From positions 1-53,068 of the IMG/VR virus record IMGVR_UViG_3300027857_000023: a stretch of 53,068 nt of DNA. One strand, given 5' to 3'. Below are positions 25,224 through 33,167 of the stretch, in pieces (positions within the stretch are counted from its first letter, which is position 1; every line of letters starts with the position of its first letter). The notes under the pieces were generated by a model, which searched no databases, was not told the DNA's origin, and saw only the letters and a program-made list of their open reading frames with translations. The stretch is from a virus. A program made the translations under genes and the position numbers.

Positions 25224-26099
25224 ATGACAACAACGCAGCAAAAAGAGTCCACCAGATGGGAGGGGTTTGTCTCTCTGAATTGGTATGATGGCCTGATTTC
25301 GTTTCTCTTTCGATTTGTGAGCAAGACAGCAGAGCCCCTGCTGGCGGTGGGTGTCATCGTGAGTGCAGCAGACTTCCTGCTCAAGGGCCAGCTCATGGCG
25401 CACAATCCAGGGCTGGCCACCTCCTGGGCATGGACGCAGGCATTAGCGATTGAGGCCTCGACGGGGCCGGTATTGGTGTTTGGCCTCTCTGCATTTGCAG
25501 GGAAGGACATGATCAAAGGATGGCTCTATGCAGTCCTGGCGGCTCTGCTCTTCGTGGTCGGCGGCGCGATGCTGCTGCTGCAGATGGGAGCGTCAGTAAC
25601 TGGCGCGGTGGAAACATCCGTTCCTGGCTTCGTGCTGTGGTCACTCTTTGTGCTACGTGTGATCGTCAGCGGTGGCATGGTGGCGCTAAGTTGCACGAAG
25701 CATATGCGGTTTAGTGGATTGTTCGCTGAGCAACCCGTGGCACAAGTATCACTTTCTGATGAGAAGATGCAGCTCATCCTGGCAAAACTGGCAAAGTTGG
25801 ACGAGATGGAAAAAACGTTGCAAGCAACCATTGTTACCCCTCTACAAGAATCGCCAACTCTTGCCTTGCCCTCGCCGGATGCTGAAATTTTAGAGTCTCT
25901 CAGTGAAGATGGGGAGGAGAACAGGGGTTTACCAAGCGAACAGAAAGAAGGTGTACCAAACGAGCAGAGTTATGGTGATCAAATCGAGGCCCTCTACAAA
26001 GAGAATCCGAAGATCACGGCAGTAGAAGTTGAAAAGAAAATTGGATGTAGCAGGACGACAGCAGCAAACTGGCTGCGAAGAGTCAGGCCTGCAAAGTGA
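25224..26099 (+). CDS. Membrane protein with C-terminal HTH (DUF2637-like layout)
   Basis: 291 residues from ATG 25224. Hydrophobic helices around 35-60, 75-95, 100-125 and 140-160; then a coiled-coil-like linker; C-terminal HTH (KITAVEVEKKIGCSRTTAANWLRR). Membrane helices plus a C-terminal HTH occur in proteins next to transfer ATPases of actinobacterial plasmids and integrative elements. It probably works with the ATPase just upstream. Confidence 0.6.
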   Translation: MTTTQQKESTRWEGFVSLNWYDGLISFLFRFVSKTAEPLLAVGVIVSAADFLLKGQLMAHNPGLATSWAWTQALAIEASTGPVLVFGLSAFAGKDMIKGWLYAVLAALLFVVGGAMLLLQMGASVTGAVETSVPGFVLWSLFVLRVIVSGGMVALSCTKHMRFSGLFAEQPVAQVSLSDEKMQLILAKLAKLDEMEKTLQATIVTPLQESPTLALPSPDAEILESLSEDGEENRGLPSEQKEGVPNEQSYGDQIEALYKENPKITAVEVEKKIGCSRTTAANWLRRVRPAK

Positions 26100-26120
26100 G
26101 TGATAGAAAGGAAACAAGCA

Positions 26121-26213
26121 ATGAATGACGTATGGGTCAGCCTTCTCGGAGTTGGGATCATCCTGGAGGCGATAGGGATTTTCTGGCTAGCCAGATTTTT
26201 GAGAAGGAAATGA
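26121..26213 (+). CDS. 30-aa single-TM peptide
   Basis: ATG 26121 after GAAAGGAAACAAGC; encodes one hydrophobic helix ended by FLRRK. Its stop lies within the hairpin at 26208-26230. A short membrane peptide of unknown role. Confidence 0.45.
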   Translation: MNDVWVSLLGVGIILEAIGIFWLARFLRRK

Positions 26214-26230
26214 GCGATTGCGCTCATTTT
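26208..26230 (+). terminator. Rho-independent terminator or attenuator before csrA
   Basis: AAATGAGCG (26208-26216), loop ATTG, CGCTCATTT (26221-26229), ending in TTTT. A perfect 9-bp stem 15 bases upstream of the csrA start; the short U-tract suggests partial read-through. Confidence 0.6.
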
Positions 26231-26244
26231 GAAAGGAATCACAC

Positions 26245-26412
26245 ATGTTGATACTCAGTAGAAAAATCGGGGAAAGGATTGTGATTGCAGGCAATATCAC
26301 GATTGCTGTCCTCGATATCAAAGGCGATCGGGTGAAGGTTGGTATTACAGCACCTCTCGAAGTATCTGCTAATCGAGAGGAAGTGCAGAAGAGAGAGGAG
26401 GCACGGAAATGA
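26245..26412 (+). CDS. csrA: CsrA/RsmA RNA-binding translational regulator
   Basis: 55 residues, ATG 26245 after GAAAGGAATCAC. The full CsrA fold is visible: start MLILSRKIGE (L4, R6), strands IVIAG, ITIAVLDIKGDRVKVGI, the APLEVS turn and the NREEV helix with R44 at its usual place. CsrA dimers bind GGA in mRNA leaders and change translation or stability. In a phage it could redirect host mRNAs or tune phage genes with GGA-rich leaders. Its stop overlaps the next gene (ATGA). Confidence 0.9.
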   Translation: MLILSRKIGERIVIAGNITIAVLDIKGDRVKVGITAPLEVSANREEVQKREEARK

Positions 26413-26723
26413 ACACGGCATCAGATTATCAGGTGAGGAACATGGAAACTGGACTACTTTTAATTGAGGACGACAACCAACTGTTTTTGATTATTCCAGG
26501 GAAGGGCCGTATTGCTCTTCCGCCTGGTGCAGCCATGGAGATACGCCTGGGTGGTTATTGGATTGCCGGGCACTATTGGCCTGACCTGGATGAGCAGGAT
26601 AGACCGGTAGGCCAGCACGACTTCAAGGACATGGAGGAAGCATCATTCTGTGGTCTGACCTCAGGGATGAAAGCCCGCATTGATCACGAAACAAGAAAGG
26701 AAGCAAGCAATGTTCATGAGTAG
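26409..26723 (+). CDS. Hypothetical protein, DUF5348-like (104 aa)
   Basis: Translationally coupled to csrA. The segment LPPGAAMEIRLGGYWIAGHYW recalls small beta-barrel DUF5348 proteins, only by pattern. Acidic C-terminal half. Unknown role. Confidence 0.5.
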   Translation: MNTASDYQVRNMETGLLLIEDDNQLFLIIPGKGRIALPPGAAMEIRLGGYWIAGHYWPDLDEQDRPVGQHDFKDMEEASFCGLTSGMKARIDHETRKEASNVHE

Positions 26724-26886
26724 TATCCAGAGTTGGGTAGAAGCAACGTCGGATCAACAAGAGGTCATCATTTCCGATGATGACCTGATCTCGATCACGT
26801 CCACGATGGCTGACGGTCAATCGGGGATGCTGAGTCTGTCATCGGGCTTAGCAGTGGAAGAGGAAACGAAAGAAGGGAGCAACTAA
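26710..26886 (+). CDS. Small acidic protein (58 aa)
   Basis: ATG 26710 after GAAAGGAAGCAAGC. Asp/Ser/Glu-rich; no family recognised. Overlaps the preceding gene by 14 bases and the next by one. Confidence 0.45.
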   Translation: MFMSSIQSWVEATSDQQEVIISDDDLISITSTMADGQSGMLSLSSGLAVEEETKEGSN

Positions 26887-27152
26887 TGGAAAAAGATACA
26901 TCACCAGTGTTCGGGCGAGCGCCCAGGCTCAGGAAGATCGTCACGATCAAGCAGGTGAACGAATTCGCGCCATCGATGGATGTCACAGCCGTCTACCTGT
27001 CAGACGAGCTACCAGAGTGGTTTGCGCCGCTACAGTCAATCGTGGAGGATGAGGGGTTTAGTAGTAGGGGCTCTATAGTAATCACGCTGGGGTCTGATGA
27101 TGGTACTGGCGGGAAGGTGGTCTATAACATTACGGCGAAGAGGGAGGACTGA
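26886..27152 (+). CDS. Hypothetical protein (88 aa)
   Basis: ATG 26886 shares one base with the previous stop. Mixed alpha/beta with an acidic centre. Unknown. Confidence 0.5.
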   Translation: MEKDTSPVFGRAPRLRKIVTIKQVNEFAPSMDVTAVYLSDELPEWFAPLQSIVEDEGFSSRGSIVITLGSDDGTGGKVVYNITAKRED

Positions 27153-27153
27153 G

Positions 27154-27402
27154 ATGCAACTCCTTGAGCGCAACACGGAACTGACCCAGCGCCAAATCGA
27201 AATTCTCTGCCGAGTCGCCCAGGGTCTCAATAATGCAGAAATTGGTGATCGCCTGTGCGTGCATGAGGGCACGGTGTCCAACCATGTGCACGTGATTATG
27301 AACAAGCTCGGTCTCTTTAGGAGAGTTCATCTTGTCATTCACGCGCTGAAAGAGGGACTCATATCATTGGATGAAATTGAATTGGAGTATTGGATTGATT
27401 AA
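27154..27402 (+). CDS. LuxR/GerE-type HTH protein
   Basis: 82 residues, ATG 27154 after GGGAGGACTGAG. LTQRQIEILCRVAQGLNNAEIG then VHEGTVSNHVHVIMNKLG is the complete GerE HTH without a receiver or ligand domain. A stand-alone transcription regulator of phage or host genes. Confidence 0.78.
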   Translation: MQLLERNTELTQRQIEILCRVAQGLNNAEIGDRLCVHEGTVSNHVHVIMNKLGLFRRVHLVIHALKEGLISLDEIELEYWID

Positions 27403-27814
27403 TGCATGGTTGTGCCTGGTGGGGACGATGCTCCTGCCAGGCATGGGGGTAGCCAGTGCTGTCCTGGTCTACCTGATATTCAAAAGTCCGTCAGAGATTG
27501 AGAGGACGACGAGCTATCACGTGGGCGACTTAGTAATGATCACCTATCAAGGGCAGAAGAGGACGCAGGGCAGGATCGGTGAGATTACCCCGCTTTCGCC
27601 TGGGCAATTGCCTCTGGCACGAATCGCCACTATCGGAGTCAAGTTTGATAGGCAGGGCAATATCTATCGTGACAACGTGAAAATGCCCCTCTGGCAAATC
27701 AAAGGGCGAGTGACGAGGCGTTTCAGCGCGAATGTGCATGATACCGCATATCATCTTGCCCTGGAACAGGAGTGGCTCTTGTATGGGCCGCCACGGAAGG
27801 AGCGTGTAGGGTGA
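27371..27814 (+). CDS. Membrane-anchored SH3-like protein, start uncertain
   Basis: ATG 27371 overlaps the LuxR-type gene by 32 bases; TTG 27377 or 27395 are alternatives. One TM helix at residues 10-36, then a beta-rich part (YHVGDLVMITYQG, RIGEITPLSPG) like SH3/KOW barrels. Unknown role. Confidence 0.45.
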   Translation: MKLNWSIGLINAWLCLVGTMLLPGMGVASAVLVYLIFKSPSEIERTTSYHVGDLVMITYQGQKRTQGRIGEITPLSPGQLPLARIATIGVKFDRQGNIYRDNVKMPLWQIKGRVTRRFSANVHDTAYHLALEQEWLLYGPPRKERVG

Positions 27815-28155
27815 GAGAGACAGAGGGAGCAGTCAGAGAAGAGGTCAGGCAGGCGATAGCTGATGAGCGCGAACGACGCGACTATTGGGTGGTTGTGGGT
27901 GAGGTGTGCCCCGTGCGTCGTGTCTGGGGTGTTCCAGTACCGGAAGGACTGAGAACCTATATAGCAACGACCACTTGCACCGTGAAACATGATCACGGGA
28001 TCCCATGCGTCTGGTTTGATTATGTCTTTCTTATCAATGGCGAGCTGCGTGTGATGCTGCAGAATGACTTTGGTCGAATAGGCATGCTGATGGAAGATAG
28101 CGCAAGGCAGATCATGGAGAAGTTGAGAGGCGAGTTAAAGGAGCAAGCAGAGTGA
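27811..28155 (+). CDS. Hypothetical protein (114 aa)
   Basis: GTG 27811 overlaps the previous stop (GTGA). Acidic N-terminal helix, then an alpha/beta core. No family recognised. Confidence 0.5.
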   Translation: MRETEGAVREEVRQAIADERERRDYWVVVGEVCPVRRVWGVPVPEGLRTYIATTTCTVKHDHGIPCVWFDYVFLINGELRVMLQNDFGRIGMLMEDSARQIMEKLRGELKEQAE

Positions 28156-28553
28156 CGAAAACAATCACTGAAATCGATACAACGAAGACCTATAGCGGGC
28201 TGCCGGCTCCCGATGGGTGGCATATTGTTGAGCCGTGGGGTGATGGACTCATGTGGGAGCGTCTGGTGGGACAGCGTATCACGGTTATCGAAGATATCAC
28301 TCTCAAAGCGGATGGGCGTAAGTGGCTGCATGTGAGCGTGGCGAAACCAAATAGGAAGATGCCAACCTATGAGGATCTTCATGTTGCACGCACACTGTTC
28401 ATCGGCGAGCATCGGGAGTGCTATCAGGTCTTTCCCACAAAAGAGCGATACGTGAATATCGGGAATGTGCTTCATTTGTGGGCCTGCATGGAGCAACCTG
28501 AAGGAGTGTTGCCACACTTTGAGGATATCGTTGATGGCATGTTAACGGTGTAG
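28152..28553 (+). CDS. DUF7694-like phage protein (133 aa)
   Basis: GTG 28152 overlaps the previous stop. The block WLHVSVAKPNRKMPTYEDL, then FIGEHRECYQVFP, VNIGNVLHLWACM and LPHFEDI matches a conserved family of phage proteins that I know as DUF7694; function unknown. Confidence 0.6.
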   Translation: MTKTITEIDTTKTYSGLPAPDGWHIVEPWGDGLMWERLVGQRITVIEDITLKADGRKWLHVSVAKPNRKMPTYEDLHVARTLFIGEHRECYQVFPTKERYVNIGNVLHLWACMEQPEGVLPHFEDIVDGMLTV

Positions 28554-28569
28554 AAAGCGAGCAAGCAGG

Positions 28570-28782
28570 ATGAGAAAAAGACTCTCAAAGGGGAGAGGCA
28601 GGGGACTCGCAAGTAAGAGCCCGGAAGAGAGAAAGAAGATCGCAGCGATGGGTGGAAAAGCGGCTCACGCTCTGGGAGTTGCACACAAATTTACGAGCGA
28701 AGAAGCTCAGGCTGCCGGGCGCATTGGCGGCAAGGTGAGTGGACTGCGACGACGAGAAAGCAGGGGCAATCATGAAGATTGA
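28570..28782 (+). CDS. KGG-repeat protein
   Basis: 70 residues. KSPEERKKIAAMGGKAAHALG followed by HKFTSEEAQAAGRIGGKVSG is the twin KGG/GsiB-type repeat of stress proteins, also found in phages. Very basic start; may bind nucleic acid. Confidence 0.65.
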   Translation: MRKRLSKGRGRGLASKSPEERKKIAAMGGKAAHALGVAHKFTSEEAQAAGRIGGKVSGLRRRESRGNHED

Positions 28783-29002
28783 AGGAGCCTATCTGGAGCA
28801 TCGCAACCTGGCAGATGGGCGTGCGATCGCTGTCGATCAGTTGGCGCAAGGACGAGGCCTCGTGGTGATCGGGACGAGATATGCAGGGACGAGCTGGGAG
28901 TATAGCAGCATCAGCGAGGCCCTGGCTGCATGGTTTGATTGGGATCCTGCGAAGAGTCTGGAGCCAGCAGGATACCAACGGCGGAGAAGGATAGAAGTAT
29001 GA
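28772..29002 (+). CDS. Small hypothetical protein (76 aa)
   Basis: ATG 28772 in another frame, overlapping the KGG gene by 11 bases. Alpha/beta with basic end. Unknown. Confidence 0.5.
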   Translation: MKIEGAYLEHRNLADGRAIAVDQLAQGRGLVVIGTRYAGTSWEYSSISEALAAWFDWDPAKSLEPAGYQRRRRIEV

Positions 29003-29035
29003 GTCATTATGATTAATTTTACGAGGAGAAGAAAG

Positions 29036-29221
29036 ATGCCCACAGAAGATATAGCGACCCTTGTTACGCGCGAACTTCCCGCAGTGGGGAAGGAAACAAC
29101 CAAACTACGAGCATTGCCAGGCAGACCGATCGCGCTGCCAAGTAGACACATCCCGCTGCCGGTGCTCAGGTTGCCTTGGCTAGTGGAGGCTTTGAAAGCA
29201 GAACAGGGACGGAAGGTATGA
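29036..29221 (+). CDS. Small Pro/Leu-rich protein (61 aa)
   Basis: ATG 29036 chosen for GAGGAGAAGAAAG just upstream; 29009 also possible. LPGRPIALPSRHIPLPVLRLP is a Pro-rich string. Unknown. Confidence 0.45.
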   Translation: MPTEDIATLVTRELPAVGKETTKLRALPGRPIALPSRHIPLPVLRLPWLVEALKAEQGRKV

Positions 29222-29724
29222 GCAAGAAAGATCAGGAGTTTGTGCGCCAGGCCATGGAATTGGGCAGCCAGATCGAAGCGTTTCCATGGCGAATCCAGTG
29301 CTTGCGGCATATGATCAAGATTGGAATGGACCCCATGCAGGCCCTGGAACTACGCGTCAGCAGTGAGAAGGATAGACCAATTATCGAGCAAGTGCAAGAT
29401 GCGGCTTCCATGTTCTTCACCGCGTTTTCTCTCTACCCCACCAGTATTGCCGTACATTCAGCGATTGCCGCACTCATTGAGGCCAGCGAGGTGATCATCA
29501 AGGCGAAACATAAGCATGCTGATGCTCACCCAATGTTGCATCAGCAGTTTCTCGGGAAAGGCTTTGAGCCATGGCCTCTACGCATTGAGATCGATAATAA
29601 TCTGGATCTGCGCACGACGGCAGTGCGCTACAAGATTAGTCTGGATGACGAAGCGTATCAAGAGGCGTTTACGACATTGCTCATGCAAGGCCTGACCGCT
29701 TTGGCTGAGGAGGGCAAAGGATGA
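29218..29724 (+). CDS. Hypothetical protein (168 aa)
   Basis: ATG 29218 overlaps the previous stop. Mostly helical in the first 100 residues, alpha/beta after. No family recognised. Confidence 0.5.
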   Translation: MSKKDQEFVRQAMELGSQIEAFPWRIQCLRHMIKIGMDPMQALELRVSSEKDRPIIEQVQDAASMFFTAFSLYPTSIAVHSAIAALIEASEVIIKAKHKHADAHPMLHQQFLGKGFEPWPLRIEIDNNLDLRTTAVRYKISLDDEAYQEAFTTLLMQGLTALAEEGKG

Positions 29725-29876
29725 GCGAGCGAGAGCTAATGAAGGAGCTGAGAGTACTTGTTGAGAAGGGACTTGTGCTCATCGATGCTGATCGAGAATT
29801 GCCAGAGGTGTTGATCGAAGTGCCTCTCCCTTGTGGGACGGATCAGACAGTAGTTTCTAAAAACCAGGAGGAATAA
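29721..29876 (+). CDS. Small acidic protein (51 aa)
   Basis: ATG 29721 overlaps the previous stop (ATGA). Short helix plus a strand (EVLIEVPLP). Unknown. Confidence 0.45.
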   Translation: MSERELMKELRVLVEKGLVLIDADRELPEVLIEVPLPCGTDQTVVSKNQEE

Positions 29877-29880
29877 CACC

Positions 29881-30351
29881 ATGTTACAGCAAGCGCCCAT
29901 ATCTACGACGATACGGCGTCATATCGATACATTACGCTCCAGTGATCTGGATGCGCTTCTTGACCGTCATATATTTGGCCGCGAGCCACGATGTCGAGGC
30001 AACTGCGAGTTTCAAGTGATGATCGGATCGCAGAGCTACCATCGATGTGAGATTTGCGGAGGCATTGAGGAGCGGAGCCCAGCACAGCGCTATTTCGGCG
30101 CTGACGGACATGAGAGACTCATCCCACGCTACACAGTGGATAAGACGAGCATTCAGTGTGTCATTGACGCCATAGGAAGAATGAGCAAGACGATTCAGTC
30201 GTGCTATACCCTCAACATCTGCTGCTATTGCCCAGTTGGGGCCAGCATGACGGTCTGGCTCAACTTCGGCCCGACGCCCCGGCAAATTGCCCTGGCCGCA
30301 CTGAGAGCGGTGGACGTGGTTGATAGTGAGGGATATGTTGAAACAGTATAA
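29881..30351 (+). CDS. Phage ABA sandwich-like protein (156 aa)
   Basis: ATG 29881 after CCAGGAGGAATAACACC. CRGNCEFQV...YHRCEICGG is a zinc-ribbon-like part; the IDAIGRMSKTIQSCYTLNICCY core and final ALAALRAVDV helix match the Phage_ABA_S pattern. A related protein is at 36650. Function unknown. Confidence 0.55.
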   Translation: MLQQAPISTTIRRHIDTLRSSDLDALLDRHIFGREPRCRGNCEFQVMIGSQSYHRCEICGGIEERSPAQRYFGADGHERLIPRYTVDKTSIQCVIDAIGRMSKTIQSCYTLNICCYCPVGASMTVWLNFGPTPRQIALAALRAVDVVDSEGYVETV

Positions 30352-30385
30352 GATCCTGGACTCCATGTAGTTTAGCACGCCCACC

Positions 30386-30604
30386 GTGGTGCAGTTGACC
30401 AAGTTGCCAGATGCGCAAATTGGCGTGGTGGCAGTAGAGACCTTTGCCGAAGAGCGAGAGTGGAAAGCCTACATGGGGATCTCAGCGGGCTATAGCCAGG
30501 GTGCGGATGAGCAATTCATCGCCATGATGGGATGTGGACTACAGCCAGAAGTGGCCCATGTGCTCTTCCCCAATCTGGATATCGAGAAGTACAAAAAGTA
30601 TTGA
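30386..30604 (+). CDS. Small hypothetical protein (72 aa)
   Basis: GTG 30386 or GTG 30389. No clear RBS. C-terminal GLQPEVAHVLFPNLDIEKY. Unknown; its stop overlaps a TTG that opens the next frame. Confidence 0.4.
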   Translation: MVQLTKLPDAQIGVVAVETFAEEREWKAYMGISAGYSQGADEQFIAMMGCGLQPEVAHVLFPNLDIEKYKKY

Positions 30605-30747
30605 GCAGAAGAAGTAAATTGCTGTGGCAGGCAGTACTGAAGTGGATGCTGTATGCAGTCATCTGGCTGTTGTTGATTGCCGGGGGAGCGATAGTGCTGG
30701 TTTTCTGGTCCATCATCCTGTATTTCTGGGTGATAGCGCCAACATAG
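30601..30747 (+). CDS. Small membrane peptide (48 aa)
   Basis: TTG 30601 overlaps the preceding stop (TTGA). Basic start SRRSK then a long hydrophobic helix. Real start uncertain. Confidence 0.4.
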   Translation: MSRRSKLLWQAVLKWMLYAVIWLLLIAGGAIVLVFWSIILYFWVIAPT

Positions 30748-30766
30748 AAAGGATTGGAGAGATAAA

Positions 30767-30970
30767 ATGGCAGATTGTAACACCTCTATTCAAAAGGTGA
30801 TATTCGATTTCGCTGATCCACAAATCACGAAGGTTCGTGTTGAAATCGACTTTGACGGGGATTGCGGTATCTTGGTGAAACGTGTCTATGAAAAGTCGTT
30901 TCCTGCACGCATTCCTGCTATTGAGATTATGCAAATGCAAGACGGTGTTCCTGGCTACCTGCTGTGGTAA
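30767..30970 (+). CDS. Small hypothetical protein (67 aa)
   Basis: ATG 30767 after GGAGAGATAAA. Beta-rich (KVIFDFADPQITKVRVEIDF). Unknown. Confidence 0.45.
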   Translation: MADCNTSIQKVIFDFADPQITKVRVEIDFDGDCGILVKRVYEKSFPARIPAIEIMQMQDGVPGYLLW

Positions 30971-30986
30971 AACAACTGGTGCCAAC

Positions 30987-31187
30987 ATGAGCCGGTTCTG
31001 GCGGGATATGAGCTTCTGGCTCAGTGCTGCCAGGTCCAGCTCGTTCGCTGACCTCTGGTCGTTGTGGCAGACACGCGGTCATCGGTGGAATGAGGAGGTG
31101 ACTTACGATCATTTCACCATATTACATCAGACAGATGTATCGATGGTGATAGAGGTAGATCTTCCGAGATCCAAAGTAGGAGGTTAG
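30987..31187 (+). CDS. Small hypothetical protein (66 aa)
   Basis: ATG 30987. Trp/Ser-rich start, then a beta-type end. No clear RBS. Unknown and less certain than its neighbours. Confidence 0.35.
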   Translation: MSRFWRDMSFWLSAARSSSFADLWSLWQTRGHRWNEEVTYDHFTILHQTDVSMVIEVDLPRSKVGG

Positions 31188-31188
31188 T

Positions 31189-31602
31189 ATGCATCTCGAT
31201 CAGTCTGCTTTCCCTGGCCAAGAGCAGGCCATCGACGAAATCGTCACACTGGCATTGCAGATTGCCAAACGCCAGCGCGGCGAGGATCATCTGCAATCGG
31301 CTGAAAGCATCAAAGGAAAGCTCCTCCTCGAATATGTGGAACTTGGTGAGGCGTTGGCCGTAAAGACGCGGTTAGACGTGCTCTCCGAAGTAGCGGATTG
31401 CACCTATTATACTGTTTGCTTATTTGCCATAAACCATAGCGAGCACAATCTACACGCTGTCCAGACGTTTGTCTGCCAGCAAGCGAGCGCAACCGTTGAG
31501 CAAGCGTATCAGGCGGCATTGGCTAAGTATCGCTATCGATCCAATCACCCCAAAAATATCCCCGCTGAGAATGAGGAGATACGGCAGGCGTTGGGGAATT
31601 GA
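31189..31602 (+). CDS. MazG-like nucleotide pyrophosphohydrolase
   Basis: 137 residues, ATG 31189 after GTAGGAGGTTAGT. The helical core has EYVELGEAL and LSEVADCTYY, the ExxE and ExxD metal-binding pairs of all-alpha NTP pyrophosphatases. In phages these may lower (p)ppGpp effects or clean nucleotide pools. Confidence 0.68.
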   Translation: MHLDQSAFPGQEQAIDEIVTLALQIAKRQRGEDHLQSAESIKGKLLLEYVELGEALAVKTRLDVLSEVADCTYYTVCLFAINHSEHNLHAVQTFVCQQASATVEQAYQAALAKYRYRSNHPKNIPAENEEIRQALGN

Positions 31603-31639
31603 TGGCTGTGCTATGATGGGATTGTGGAGGAATACACAC

Positions 31640-31682
31640 AAGAGGCGCGATTCTGCAAAGGGTCGCGCTTCTTGCCGTTTTG
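31640..31682 (+). terminator. Terminator after the MazG-like gene
   Basis: AAGAGGCGCGA (31640-31650) pairs with TCGCGCTTCTT (31663-31673) over 11 bp (one G-U), followed 5 bases later by TTTT. Ends the long rightward early operon before a leftward gene. Confidence 0.65.
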
Positions 31683-31774
31683 CCAGTGCTACAAATCGTT
31701 GCTAATTCTACGGATCCAATTTACCTATCCTAGAGATGAGACGGCAAAAAGGAGGAATCGCTAAAATCGAATGA

Positions 31775-32257
31775 TTACCACTCTATCCGAACTTTCTGGC
31801 CAAACTCGCGTGTCACCTCAACCCAATCATATTGGGGATCGCTGTCGCTGGTCTGCTCATCCCGCTTGACTGATTTGCCGCCCTCTATCCGCTCGGTAAT
31901 GGTAGTCGTCCTGATGATATGCTCAACTCTCCTGTACACCTGAGCAATCGTTGGACTGAAGAGGACGCTGCTCAAGCTAGGTTCGGCGCTGGCCAGGATG
32001 CTGCGTGCCGCGCGATCTTCCTGGTCCTTGATAGCGTTATCCTGAATCTCGAATTTGAGGTAAGGCTCCCACACCTCCATGTCCTCCAGGACGAAGTGGC
32101 TGAACTGGCCCTCTACATCGATGAAGACCCGTTCATGCTCTTCGCGTCGTGTCACTTTGGCTTCCTTCACCATGCCAGACATCGCATCGGCCACCGTTTC
32201 GTAGTCTTTGGTAAATCGCAGGACCGTTAACCGTGCCATATCATCCTCCGTGCTCAT
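31775..32257 (-). CDS. Hypothetical protein (160 aa)
   Basis: Leftward single gene. ATG 32257 has AGGGAAAGACG upstream; ATG 32239 (after GGAGGATGAT) is an alternative. Acidic alpha/beta protein ending in REFGQKVRIEW. No family recognised. Confidence 0.55.
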   Translation of the reverse strand: MSTEDDMARLTVLRFTKDYETVADAMSGMVKEAKVTRREEHERVFIDVEGQFSHFVLEDMEVWEPYLKFEIQDNAIKDQEDRAARSILASAEPSLSSVLFSPTIAQVYRRVEHIIRTTTITERIEGGKSVKRDEQTSDSDPQYDWVEVTREFGQKVRIEW

Positions 32258-32395
32258 CGTCTTTCCCTCATCCTACCACTGACAGGCAAGCTATGCCCTG
32301 ATACACGGTGATAAAGACTGGAAACTCTGTTATAATAAGGGCAGTGAACGCTTGCTTAAGGCGGATTCGTATAGCCTCGCAAGGAGGCCGCCCAC

Positions 32396-32797
32396 ATGGA
32401 CCTCTTGATTATACTGACGGTTGTAGGCTTTCTCCTCGGCCTACTTGCCTACTATCTCTATCGATTGTTGCTCTCCATCCAGCATACCCTCCAGGACCTG
32501 CACGCCGTTAACCGCTCTATTGCGGAGTGGTCGTACAGTACTGCGACGCAGGCCAGGTACATCCGATCTGATGCGAGATATACAGGTGAGCAGATTGATG
32601 CATGGATCAACCATTCCAACGAGCTGCGCCGCCACCAATTGCTCCAAGAAGTCCATCGCCATGCCTTTGCGACAGCCGTGACACCCATTGCTCCTCTGAT
32701 GACTCCTCACACGCCGGTGCCATCTCATACGGCCTGGATTGGCGACCAGGCTCTGAAAGCGTGGCAGGCAACGAGGTTTACCAATGACAGACACTGA
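32396..32797 (+). CDS. N-terminally anchored protein (133 aa)
   Basis: ATG 32396 after AAGGAGGCCGCCCAC. TM helix at residues 3-25, then an amphipathic helix region. TATAAT around 32331 may be the promoter. Unknown role. Confidence 0.5.
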   Translation: MDLLIILTVVGFLLGLLAYYLYRLLLSIQHTLQDLHAVNRSIAEWSYSTATQARYIRSDARYTGEQIDAWINHSNELRRHQLLQEVHRHAFATAVTPIAPLMTPHTPVPSHTAWIGDQALKAWQATRFTNDRH

Positions 32798-32960
32798 GTT
32801 ATTGTGCGTCGTAGTGGTGCTCAGCACTCTTACTCAAGCTGCTACTGCCTATCTCGTCTGGCGAGTGTGTCAGCGCATGACTGAGGCCCTGGCCAGGATA
32901 GGCAATTGTCGGCCTGGGCGAGCGAGATCCGGGGTAGTGCAGCGGCAGAGGGATGTGTGA
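32784..32960 (+). CDS. Small membrane protein (58 aa)
   Basis: ATG 32784 inside the end of the previous gene. One hydrophobic helix (LLCVVVVLSTLTQAATAYLV) and a basic tail. Adjacent to the next start. Unknown. Confidence 0.45.
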   Translation: MTDTELLCVVVVLSTLTQAATAYLVWRVCQRMTEALARIGNCRPGRARSGVVQRQRDV

Positions 32961-33074
32961 ATGGAAGAGCAGGGAGATGATTTTTACAAACTGGTACTCT
33001 TGGTTGCTGTAGGGCTGATTATTGGGTCGATCCTCATCACGAGTTGTTCGATGCTGGTGTTTGGGGCTTCGTAG
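32961..33074 (+). CDS. Small membrane peptide (37 aa)
   Basis: ATG 32961 directly follows the previous stop. Acidic start then one TM helix with ITSCS near the end. Third of three consecutive small membrane proteins; it ends just before a strong terminator. Confidence 0.45.
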   Translation: MEEQGDDFYKLVLLVAVGLIIGSILITSCSMLVFGAS

Positions 33075-33111
33075 GACTATACGAATCACTGGTATGTACC
33101 ACTTAGCTCAT

Positions 33112-33156
33112 AGAGAGCGCGTTTTGGCGATGGCTCAAAAACGCGCTCTCTTTTTG
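33112..33156 (+). terminator. Strong rho-independent terminator
   Basis: AGAGAGCGCGTTTT (33112-33125) and AAAACGCGCTCTCT (33138-33151) give a perfect 14-bp stem with 12-nt loop and TTTTT. It closes the three-membrane-protein operon. Confidence 0.92.
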
Positions 33157-33167
33157 CCGTATACCCC

